Shown piece after piece: positions 46,921 to 56,818 of a stretch of 64,000 nucleotides of DNA. Origin of the DNA: Carnegiea gigantea (taxonomy: Eukaryota > Streptophyta > Magnoliopsida > Caryophyllales > Cactaceae); the NCBI GenBank assembly GCA_029747015.1, contig JAKOGI010000833.1:264501-328500 (forward strand), in the 5' to 3' direction. Position numbers and translations under genes: made by a program. Within the stretch, counting starts at the first letter, position 1. Each line of letters starts with the position of its first letter. The notes under the pieces were generated by a model. The model was not told the DNA's origin. It saw nothing but the letters and a program-made list of their open reading frames with translations, and made no database searches.

Positions 46921-47285
46921 CAACACATACACCTTTCCTACAGCTGTGGGCCTTGAAAGTGAGAGCCCTTATCTATAGCCTTCAGTTTTCAGGAACAGGC
47001 AGCGATGAGGTGCTCTGGGCTACCACACCACGTGCATTTGTTAGTTCCCATTTGGCAATCGGGGGTAGTGTAGGTATTCTTTCCATAAATCTACTCCAAG
47101 TGAAGTCAGGCCCTAAGAGTTTATTTTTAACAGTGTTTCACCAAATATCGATTTCACCCGTTAGATAAAATGTTCCAATGTTCACCTTTTTATCCCCTGG
47201 AACCTCTACTACAGTGAAAATTTTCTCCATTCCTCGAATCCATTCTTCAAGTTCCACTGGGTCATACTTTGCACTCTAGAGTTCT
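46921..47285 (-). pseudogene. Element D: gag fragment
   Basis: Short pieces matching the zinc-motif region and part of the capsid of B and C; the middle is deleted near 47070-47085. It ends near 47285 at the ACTGGGTCATACTTTG block, after which similarity to the family is lost. Confidence 0.65.
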
Positions 47286-49000
47286 TTAGTCTGAATCAAC
47301 TAAAGGCATTTCTCCAAAGGGCAGCAACCCATCAAAATTTCTCACTGATGTAATCCAAATGCATGGCAAAAATTTTGATAGTCAAGCTTAAGCTTTATGG
47401 AAGTGATCTTTCGAAGGAAACTTAGATTGAATCAGCCAAAATGGGTTGACACATCATGTTTCCCTTAGCAATGGATTCCACAAATTTGATAATAACTAGC
47501 CTTTATACCAAGTGTAGTTAAGATCTACCTTCTATTCAAGCATGCTATAAAATTATCATCTATTGACATGGGTGCAACCCAATCATAATCCAGCTACTAG
47601 TAACAATTGAGCTCTTAAAAACAGGAAAAAGTGATCAGAACTGATGAAGATATGACATGAGAGTGAATGATGATGCAACTGGATGGGGTGATGCTATGAA
47701 GACAAAAAGATGAAGCCCCTAGTCAAGTGAGGTGTATCCAACAGTTGATCATCCAACAAGGATAATAGTAGATGGTATGTCATCAGAAAGTGCAGTGAAC
47801 TATCGTCAAGAGTAATGTCTACATCACGGATGGAGATGGAATCAATGGACTGCTTGCAAGAGTTTGGGCAATTTAAGCAAGTCTTGAATTGCAATGGATT
47901 AAAGCAAAAATGTCTCTCTAAAGTGCCCTTGGTTTCTCTTGTATGGAAGCGTCGGTAGTCAATGGTTTCAAGCTTATGTACCATAGAACAAGCCTCTCAA
48001 AATCCTACAATTTAGGGGATAGTACATCGAGAACCCCCATATAGCTCACTTCGATGAAATTCTTGGGTTACAAAAGAAAATTTCTGCAATCAATGAGGCA
48101 TATTGAAGTAATTGCCACTTAGGTTCGAGAAGCGCACAAAATGGCACCCATATGATGAGGAAATATAAGCTCAAAATTGTACGTATCCACTAACTTGAAT
48201 AGTCTGTACCATCAGACTTCTAGGCTGAATTTCATTGGCTACTGGTCTCCAAATGTGTTACAACATGGGCCATTGGAAAGCTTACTTTCTGGACTATGAT
48301 ATAGAATAACTAAAACATCTCTTTCTAATGGAATGTATGGCTGCAAGTGGACTAAACTCAGACCTTGTGCATTAGGATTCTACCAACTTTGTAGACTTTG
48401 ACTTGTCTTATTTCATATGAAAGATATCTCCTTAAACTTAAACTTAGGATGGAAAATCCTTGTGTAAATCATGGTGATTATAGACAAAAGTTACTTCAAG
48501 ATCGGTCCTTGTGCACTGATCAAAATTGTCAAGTTGATTGAACTCATATAATCTGCCCATACTTGATTTCCCTATGCATTTAACCTTAAAATGAGTCAAT
48601 GGCCTATCATAGGACACATTTGTAACAACCCCCAACCCTAGGGCTATGAGTGTTAATGATTCTGAAATTTCTGGGGTGAGACGGACAGAGTTTCGCCTAC
48701 AAACTGGCCAATTCCAAGGTTTAAAGCCTTACATCACATCATCCGCATTGAATAGAAGTGTAAAAGGATACCAGATCAAGCTCAACGACTACACGCCGGA
48801 GACCACAACTCTACGGGCCACACGCCCGGAGTACAAGAGATTACATCCCAATAATAAACAGTTCAAGCTAAAAGACTAGCATACCAATCAGATGGGTGGC
48901 TCATATGACCATACATATCTAAATGCATTGGAACACCTTTGACTTGTTGTTAAAACTCACCCTCGAATCCGATGCTTGAGATCAACTATATACACATTGC
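47286..49000. other. Element D: foreign or unassigned internal segment
   Basis: About 1.7 kb with no similarity that I can see to gag, leader ORF or spacer of A, B or C. It includes TGTAACAACCCCCAACCC at 48622, which looks like an LTR end of yet another family, and U3-like wording upstream (GGCCATTGGAAAGCTTACTT). No coding region is convincing. It may be a fragment of another retrotransposon captured by D or inserted into it. Confidence 0.5.
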
Positions 49001-49171
49001 ATGGATCCATCTGATAAAAGAAGAATATTGTCATAATAATCTGATACACATTGCAGACAATACTATTGTCACAAATCTCCGCTGATATCAAAATAACCTT
49101 CATTCCTCACTAACCAACTTTCTCAGTATCTCAACTCCATAATCTATATCCCATAAAGAAAATCTCAACCG
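49001..49171 (-). other. Element D: 5' leader with vestigial leader-ORF start
   Basis: Minus-strand ATGGATCC at 49003-49010 matches the MDP start of the leader ORF of A and B, but the frame then diverges and stops after about 17 codons. Confidence 0.5.
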
Positions 49172-49184
49172 GGCTCTGATACCA
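49172..49184 (-). other. Element D: primer binding site (tRNA-iMet)
   Basis: Minus strand TGGTATCAGAGCC, the full expected motif, four bases inside the 5' LTR. Confidence 0.9.
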
Positions 49185-49188
49185 AATC

Positions 49189-52100
49189 TATAACGCCCCC
49201 AAATTAAACATGTTTCACTGTTTATATCCTCCTTAATAATAAATCCCTTAATTGTAATATGATGAATTCAATGATAGGGGCGTTACCGCCATCCAAAAGG
49301 ACAAGGCTTGAAACATGAGTGTTATAAATAACACAGTTAAGCATAACCTCCACTTTACACATTCACATATGCTCATCAATTCACAATCAAGCATTAACCA
49401 ATATAAGGCTTATAAATCATAGGAAGATAATTCATCATGCAATCTACATCTTCATCTGCAGAAGAATTCCAAATACAACTTAAAGTATGCATATACGGCA
49501 TTACTTCTGATCCATCCGGATTTCCCTGTTTCACTTATTCTCTTCAGCTAATTTGCTGGTATGAGGGCAATACTCTGAGCATTTTCCCAAAACAAAACAT
49601 GAAAAACATTTCGAACTGTGAGCCGAAGCTCAGTACATGCATTTCTGAATTGTTAAATGATCATTGAAACACTAGTTGGGCTTGCTTTGCAATTTATTTA
49701 GTTAAAACAGTGAATAAGATGATGTAAAGTTACATTGCTAGTTATTATCTGATAGTGAACCCCTTGATGCTGTTACGATCTATGGATAGGGGTACACCTG
49801 CCAAGTCGATCGGGGACCTGGCCTGAAGCCGCGCGGGTAATTGAAGGGCGAATGCCCTATAGATGATTACTGATGGGGCCACTAATTAACTGATAAATCA
49901 TTGTATAAATTGATTTATTGATGTACTTACCAAAACATGATAACGTTGATAAATACATTGTGATTTCTAAAGATACAGGCAATGGACGTACCTGAAGTCT
50001 TTAAAAATGATATTTCACTTGATAATACTTTTGCACAATGGAAATGATAGACTATGCCTCAACTCTGTTTCATAAATGTCGCTGTAAGTATGTGTAGTCA
50101 GTAAATGATCCTTACTCGCATAATTGAGTAAGTAAAAGTAGGTGTAACAGAAGTTGAATAATGAAATGGGATACATAACTTGTGCATTTCAATATAATAA
50201 ACTGATTTTAATTCAATATAAGACAAGTTAAACCAAAATGAACTGATTTAAATCAGTTAGGGTTACTGAACTTGAAATGCAATAAATTGAAGTAAAATAG
50301 ACCAAATGGAAATGATTGAGGTGATAATGAAAAGATTTTAATTGATATAAATAAAATATGGGTTTCTGATATTTCTAAAATGGATAATGAAAAGCGTGAG
50401 GTTCAATGCCTCTAAAATGGATAATAGAATGGGTAATGCCTCTGAAATGGATAATAGAATGGTTAATGCCTCTGAAATGGATAATAGAAGGTTCAATGCC
50501 ATGAGGGGTGTTGTGAGGTTCATAAAAGCCCAAATAACCTCAGTAAATCTGATAGACACTAACTTGAGTCATTACTGAGCCCACTTCTCAAATTTCATTT
50601 TCATGCTCACTTGACTCAGCTCTCAAACACAAGTAAGCTTCTATGCAATAACAAACTTTTTGGACTCACTACACTTTGTAATTTCCTTGCAATACCCATA
50701 ATTATATATAGAAACTTCTGAAAATATTTCCGAATGTCTCGATTTCTACATTCACTCATGTTACCGTTTGATGGTCTACATTAGAAAATCCATATCTTTC
50801 ACTCCCGACCTCCAAATGAGATGTAAAACCCCAATATGAAAATCTCATAATGTCCACTAAAACATTCATTAAAGACACCAAGTATGATTCCCACAGTAAG
50901 GTCCCTAAAATTAGGGTAGAACACAAACGTGCACAGTTTCAGTCCAATCTGCGCAGTCGTAGCAAAACGACCATAACTTTTTCCACAGAACTCGGATTAA
51001 GGCGATTCAAAAGGAATTTGAAAGATAACTCATTGATAGGTCCACACACCAAAAATAACAATTTTTCAGTGACCCAATCAATACCAGTTTTCCCGTAAAA
51101 TTACTGTTCCAGTTCAGTTCCCAGTTTCAATGTATTTTGCATAGTCTTGAGTAAATTGGTCATAACTTTGTCCACACAACTCGCAATTGAGTAATTACAA
51201 ATCCTATTGAAATCTACCTCATCAAGCTATCACTACACCAAAAATCATGAATTTTGGATGTGCCAAACAGTACCAGTTTAATCCCGAATTGATCCTTGTT
51301 TTGGGTCTGTATATAGCTCAATCAGCACATTTTTGCAAGCTTTTCTTCACATAACCAGCCACTAAAATCACTCTTTGATTTATATAAATCAGCATAAACA
51401 TTGTGATATTCATTACCAATGTCAAAGATCATAAAATCTCATTTAAAACAATCAAAATCCGTCATTATGCCCTAAACTTGCATGAACATGAACAACCTCC
51501 ATCTTTTCTTTCTTTCAAGAAGATCCAACCAATAAAACATCAAAATAACTCTTGATTGCATCAAAACAACATGATTACTACTCAAAAACAAGAATCAAAA
51601 CCAAAATACAACCAAAATCACAAGATAAAGTTAGGGTTTACTCACTTTGTTCATGTATAAAGGAGTGTAATTGGAGGTTTGATGCATGAGGGGGTATGGG
51701 GAATGGATGGTGGCTGACTTGGTGGCTATAGGGGTGGCGGCTGGTGGCCTGAAACCACCAGAATAGTGGTGGTAGTGCTGGAGGGAGGGAGAGGCCGAGT
51801 AGAGAGAGAGTAGAGAGAGAAGAGAGGATGGCTAGCCTTTGCTTGTGATTTGCATGCTTATCTTAAATACTTGGTTGACATAAATATTTTGCCTTGATTC
51901 CTTTACTTGGCTGAGATTAACTCTAGCAAAATGGGCTTAAGCCAATGGAAATTCAACACACAATATAATATCATGAAAATAATTGTGAAAATAATTTAAT
52001 CTTCTAAATCATAAATATCGAGGCCTAATATCAATTTCTCCGAAAAATTATTTTCGATAAATGAAACTCGAATTGTAAAGTGGGGCCCGACATGAATTTT

Positions 52101-52204
52101 CCCAACTGTGATAATTCAATGAGATAAATAAATGTGAAAAGGTGAAAAATGAATAACATGGTTTAATTAAATAAATAAATATGATTTAGGGTCGGGCTAT
52201 TACA
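49189..52204 (-). repeat. Element D: 5' LTR (3016 bp)
   Basis: Partner of 40923-44053; plus strand starts TATAACGCCCCC (G to A in TG) and ends GGGCTATTACA. It has the stem TAACGCCCC with GGGGCGTTA (49277-49285), GAGC-CGAA-GCTC at 49620-49631, AGGGC-GAAT-GCCCT at 49845-49858 and the tandem array at 50405-50500. A deletion near 51965 removes about 118 bp present in the other LTR. Confidence 0.93.
50376..50500. repeat. 30-bp tandem repeat in the element D 5' LTR
   Basis: Same array as 42109-42233, same unit number. Confidence 0.9.
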
Positions 52205-52505
52205 GCTTCATTATACCATTCTGTAACTGCTTGTTTATATACATCATCAATAAAAGTATATTACATCTAACTAACTAAGTAAGGTCAGCTCTAACTCCCA
52301 CCCCAAATCAAAACACTAACTACCTCCCAGACACTAAATCCATCACATGCCCAAAAGAGAAACATACCATGTCATCATAGTCGGAAGGATTAGACTTATT
52401 GTATGTAATGTCATATGCTACACAAAATGCATCAATCCAATCTAACTATGCTATATACATATAGGGCTCAAAATATAACCTACTCAAGTCAATACCTGAA
52501 ATAAC
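52205..52505 (-). other. Element C: GCTTC duplication and gag-leader spacer, right piece
   Basis: The first five bases repeat GCTTC from 40918. The rest matches 23451-23766 of B (for example CATTATACCATTCTGTAACTG). No gene. Confidence 0.75.
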
Positions 52506-53249
52506 CTAATGATCCTTAGATGGATTGTAATCTGGGTCAGAATCACCATCTGGCTCCTCGTCTGAATCGAAGCTATGCTGTCCAATGCTCCTGACTCTAC
52601 ATCGTAAATCTCCTAATCAACTTGTTGCTCTCCCACTGCCTTATCGATCTCCTGATCCACCTACTGCTCCACCATTGCCTCATCGATCTCCTAATCATCC
52701 TCTGGATTGTCCTCATCCTCTAGATGGTCCTTAAGACTCTCCATGGGCTCGTCATCAGGACTAAGTATCATGACCTTAGGTGTGCCAGGGAGATCCATCA
52801 CCACGTGAAGCTCCTTAGGATTGTCAAGCATCTAAGGAGTGCCCGGTATAAGTGGCGATGGTGGTCCCTATGCTGGTGCGGATGGTGTAAGGGGGGATGT
52901 GCCTGGTGTAAAGGAAAAACTTGCTGAAGGGTCTCCATGGTGATCCCCCTCTCCTCGAACTCCCCTCGCATCATCAACTTTGAGTGATCGTAGCCTAAGC
53001 CCCGTGGATGTAAAACCTAGGTCGATCCTAATCTGGGTTCCCCGTCATCATAAAATCATGATAACGGTGTCTAAATGCGACCCACAGGTTAACTATAGGT
53101 AAGGACCATAACAATCTACATGCACGAACCGTGATGTTGTGGAACTCAAAGAAAGGGTCCTGCACATGAGCTCTCATGTCGGCATGTAATAGTGAAATAT
53201 GGGCAACCACACATGTACCAAGCGTCATATTAACTGCGTAAGGATCCGG
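52506..53249 (-). pseudogene. Element C: leader ORF upstream of gag (unknown function)
   Basis: Minus-strand counterpart of 23767-24477. The start codon position (53247-53249) reads CCG before GAT-CCT-TAC, so the MDPY start is lost. Then come VAHISLLHADMRAHVQDPFF, VRACRLLWSLPIVNLWVAF and MMTGNPD with TAG where B has Trp. After a frame slip near 52970 the middle region reads GEFEERGI, then ELHVVMDLPGTPKVMILSPD and DEP, and an acidic tail with SFDSDEEPDGDSDPDYNP ending KDH. Length about 248 codons. The hydrophobic VMIL followed by SPDDE again resembles a SUMO-interacting motif. Function unknown. Confidence 0.75.
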
Positions 53250-53410
53250 CTAGCAAGGAAAACACAAATGAGGAGCATGTAGAAGATAAGCAATATACAT
53301 TTCTAATATCATAAGTCTCTAATAGTATATGATATCCCTTATTAATAAACATTCTCACCCTCCTATATTTAAACTCCATACTCTGTATCCCATCAAGAAA
53401 ATTAAAACCT
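53250..53410 (-). other. Element C: 5' untranslated leader
   Basis: Short non-coding stretch between leader ORF and primer site. Confidence 0.5.
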
Positions 53411-53423
53411 GGCTCTGATACCA
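53411..53423 (-). other. Element C: primer binding site (tRNA-iMet)
   Basis: Minus strand TGGTATCAGAGCC, unmutated. Confidence 0.9.
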
Positions 53424-53427
53424 AACT

Positions 53428-56095
53428 TATAACACCCTAGATGCACATAACCCACTGTTTGCATTCTCTCCATTAATTTCTCCAATTCGAAATGATAACC
53501 AAATGATCAGGGTGTTACCGCCGTCCAAAAAGGACAAGGCTTTGTTTATAAACAATAACATAACAAAGTTGAACATCATTTACCACCACATGGCATTCAC
53601 ACAATCACAAACCATCAGAACCATATAAAAACAGTTTATAACTATCTCAAAGTTTACACCAAAATATAGTAACTCTCTATAGAGTACACAGTTCTAACAT
53701 TCAAATATTTCACAAGACAATGCTAAAAACATTTCAGAACTAATATGCTCTTTCAGATTTCCTTGCCCACCTATCTCCTCCGATCGGCCTGCTATCCTGA
53801 GGATGATTTACTGAGCATTTACCTAAAATAGAACATGAAAACATTTCCAGCTGTGAGCCGAAGCTCAGTACATCCATTCCTATATTGTTAAATGTTCATT
53901 AAAAAGCTTGTTTGACCCGTATTGCAATTTATTTTAAATTAAAATTGAGAATGAGATGAATATAAAACGGCATTGCTAATTATTATTTGATGGTGAACCT
54001 TTAGTAACAATTATGATCTATAGATAGGTGTACACTAGCCAAGCCGATCAGGGGAGCCGCATGGGTAACTGAAGGGTCATTCCCTATAACTGATAACTGA
54101 TGAGGTCACTAATTATGTGACAAATCAATGGTTAAACTAATTCATTGATGTACTACAAAAACATTATAATTTTGATAAATACGTGCTGATTTCTAAATAT
54201 ACAGGCAATGAACGCAGTTGAGATTTTTAATGAAATCTCACGAAGTATAATGATGCACAAAAGGGGAGGGAATGATAGATTAAGCCCTAAATCTATTCAA
54301 AACACCATTATAGAAATATGTAATTAGCAAAGGTATTTATTCTCATAGTTGATAAGTTAGTTAGAAAGGGTAAAGGCTTAACAAGAGCTAAAATAAATAA
54401 CTCGTAACTTTATCTTCCGACCTTAGCTTGAGACCTAAATCCCCAATATAGAAAGCTTAAAAGGTCTCGCAAAGCTTCTATCTATCTTGCATGGTCCTAG
54501 TAATTCCCCATCTAAAGATACAGTTCCCAAAATTGGCCTGGAACACAATTGTGCCAGCTTCTGTCCATCCTGTATAGTCCTAGCAAAACGGCGATAACCT
54601 TTTCCATAGAACTTAGAGTAAAATGATTCAAAATGAATTTGAAAGATAACTCACTTATATATCTACATGCCAAAAATCATAATTTTTTAATGAGCTAAAT
54701 AGTACAAGTTTAATCCCAAAGTGACCCCTATTTTCAGTCTATTCACAGCTCTCCTTTTCTTATTTTCCCTCTCCTTTTCACATAATCCCCAATCTAAAAA
54801 TTACTCCTTAAAATCATTTAACAAAGCTTTGTTTCTTCTCATTACCTTGCAAAGCCATATTGCTCAATTTTACTCCAAAATCGTCCACATCAAATTTTTA
54901 ATTCCTCTCTTTTTCACAAACACTCAAAACACATCCATAAGCTTACTTATTTACATAAATGAGCAAAATGACATCTCATAATCAATTGGGGAAATTCCTA
55001 TAATACACTCCTTTTTCAAGAATCGCACCAAGTCATTTTTCCAAGTTAAAAGACACATCAAAGATTCATTTCTCATCCAAGTATACGCAACTAACATGCT
55101 TGATACCAAAAGAAAACCAAACTATGCATAATCATTAAAACCCCAGCTTATGGCCAACTTAGATTCACCTTTAACTCATCCAAAGCCACACCAACACCAC
55201 CATAGTCATTTATGATGCTAAAGATTACCAAATCAAATACAAAGGAATCCATAAACATCACTTAAAGCTTAAGCTTGCATGATTATGAAGAATCTCAACT
55301 CCCACATACTTTCAAGCTTCACCAACAATTTAAACACCAAAATAACTCTTATTTCTATCAAATAACATGATCAACAATCAAGAATAACAAAAACAATAAT
55401 CAAAACCAATACACAAATCAAAATCAGTCGGATATGGTTAGGGTTTTACCTACTTTGCTTTAAGAATAAGGGGTGTAAATGAGGTTTAGTGTTTGTGGAG
55501 TGTACGGGTGACTAGGGTGGCTGGTGGTGGTTGTTTGGTGGCTAGAGGTGACTGTTCTAGTGGTGGACTGGTGGCCGAAAGCAGCAAAAAAAGGAGGGGT
55601 TGTTGGCTATGGTGGAGACAGAAAAGATGATGGGTTTGTGTGTTATTGTTTTTTTTTTAACTTAGCTTGAAATGGTCTAAGAATTACTTGGCTGAATTTT
55701 TGTCCCAAAAAATTAGCTTTTAGCTAATTACAATTAGACATAAATCATGGTAATTAGCTAGATTTGATTAACCAAGAATGTTGGGCTTCAAATTGGGCTA
55801 AAATAAATTGGACTCGGTAACAAAACGCTCCGTAATGATAATGTTTTTGTGTAACTCAAAATTAAATTTTTGTGATGTTACGGAAAAATAATTTAATCAC
55901 TTAGTTTACAATTATGAAGGTTTAATAGCAATTTTGCCAAATTTTTCTTTTCGTTAACAAAAACCTGAGTTTCAAAGTGAGGGCCCAAATAAAATTTTCC
56001 CCACCAGGATGATTAAATGCGATAAACAAATATGAAAAAATCATTAATATAAGATAATTAAATAAATAAATATGATTCAGGGTCGGGCTATTAAA
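53428..56095 (-). repeat. Element C: 5' LTR (2668 bp)
   Basis: Partner of 33588-36249. Starts TATAACACCCTAG; stem TAACACCC with GGGTGTTA at 53510-53517; GTCC-AAAAA-GGAC at 53523-53535; GAGC-CGAA-GCTC at 53855-53866. It ends GGCTATTAAA, where the CA end is mutated. Confidence 0.88.
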
Positions 56096-56280
56096 TGTTG
56101 GAAGATGTATCCGTAAAAGTAGGAGATTTTAGAGGATGCTGGAAGATTTTATCATTGTTGATATGACTGAGACTGACAATGCCCAAATTATTCTTGGAGA
56201 CCCTTTTTGGCTACTTTAGGTTTCACTGTTGATGGAAAAGGAGAGTAGATAACATTTGAAGTAGGGGGTGTTATGCTACG
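56096..56280 (+). pseudogene. Athila-type protease region, right part
   Basis: Resumes after element C: LEDVSVKVGDF, then in another frame VDMTETDNAQIILGDPFWLL and VGGVMLRCSVDEKI. The IILG-P-F motif is the conserved second motif of Athila-type proteases. Frames change at least twice. Confidence 0.75.
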
Positions 56281-56818
56281 TTGTTCTGTGGACGAGAAAA
56301 TTGTCCCCCCAATTCTTTCCTATCTGATGTACTTTCCCTTTCTCTTGAAATTGAGATGAAGGAAGACTGGGGCTGCCCTAACTCTTCTCATTATGATTGG
56401 ATTTTAACTAAGGATCCAGACCAAGGTTATGTTAAGATAGAGTCTATTGCTCCTACGCCACCTAGCCTACCCGCGGTTGAGACCTATGCTTCTAATGAAT
56501 CTTCTATGAGTGATTATCGTAAGTTCGCTCAATTAGTTTTGTCTTTACTTCCTATAGAAGAAGTCGATTTGAATTTTGATCTTGGGATTAAATATGATGA
56601 TAGTGGTCCATTTGATGGAGCTCACTATCGATTTGTTTTATATGCTAATGGTATGCTTTGGCATAATTTGATGATGATGAAGGAGCTCCAACCTGAGTAT
56701 TTGAGGTTGTACGTTTAGTTGAAGACTTCAATTTCATAGTTTATGATAAAAATGATGCACATGTTGTGGGGGAGTCTAATGCCCACACTCTCATTGAACC
56801 TAAACCATTATATTTTTA
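56281..56818 (+). pseudogene. Athila-type element: unassigned region after protease
   Basis: Open frame of 145 codons at 56281-56718, then continued after a frameshift as VEDFNFIVYDKNDAHVVGES and NAHTLIEPKPLYF to a stop near 56818. It contains LEIEMKEDWGCPNSSHYDWI, LTKDPDQGYVKIESI, a proline-rich piece, LVLSLLPIEEVDLNFDLG and FDGAHYRFVLYANGM. I do not recognise the domain. Its place directly after protease suggests either the protease-RT linker or an extra domain of this lineage, but no RT follows, so the element is truncated or rearranged here. Confidence 0.5.

Larger units (their letters stand above)
40923..52204 (-). mobile_element. Element D: Tekay-like element with long LTRs, 11.3 kb, inserted in C
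   Basis: LTRs at 40923-44053 (3131 bp) and 49189-52204 (3016 bp), perfect GCTTC duplication, tRNA-iMet primer site and polypurine tract, minus strand. The LTRs are about 94% identical by eye over their first 290 bases, closer than those of B, so D is a younger layer. The internal region has broken integrase, RT and protease, a short gag piece, and an unrelated-looking segment at 47286-49000 where gag start and leader ORF should be. It may have needed another element's proteins to move. Confidence 0.93.
33588..56095 (-). mobile_element. Element C: Tekay/Del-like chromovirus, split by element D
   Basis: LTRs at 33588-36249 and 53428-56095 (about 2.66 kb each) and internal sequence at 36250-40922 and 52205-53427, all minus strand. 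Without D it would be about 11.2 kb. It inserted in the protease gene of an Athila-type element. No clean target duplication is visible: CATTA on the left, and the right end reads TTAAA in place of TTACA. It carries the same gene order as B plus a leader ORF with the best preserved primer site. Confidence 0.9.

Noticed and set aside
54721..54981. Hydrophobic plus-strand open frame with signal-peptide look
   Set aside because: Inside the C LTR, T-rich sequence produces hydrophobic residues by composition; the matching place in the other LTR is not conserved as protein.
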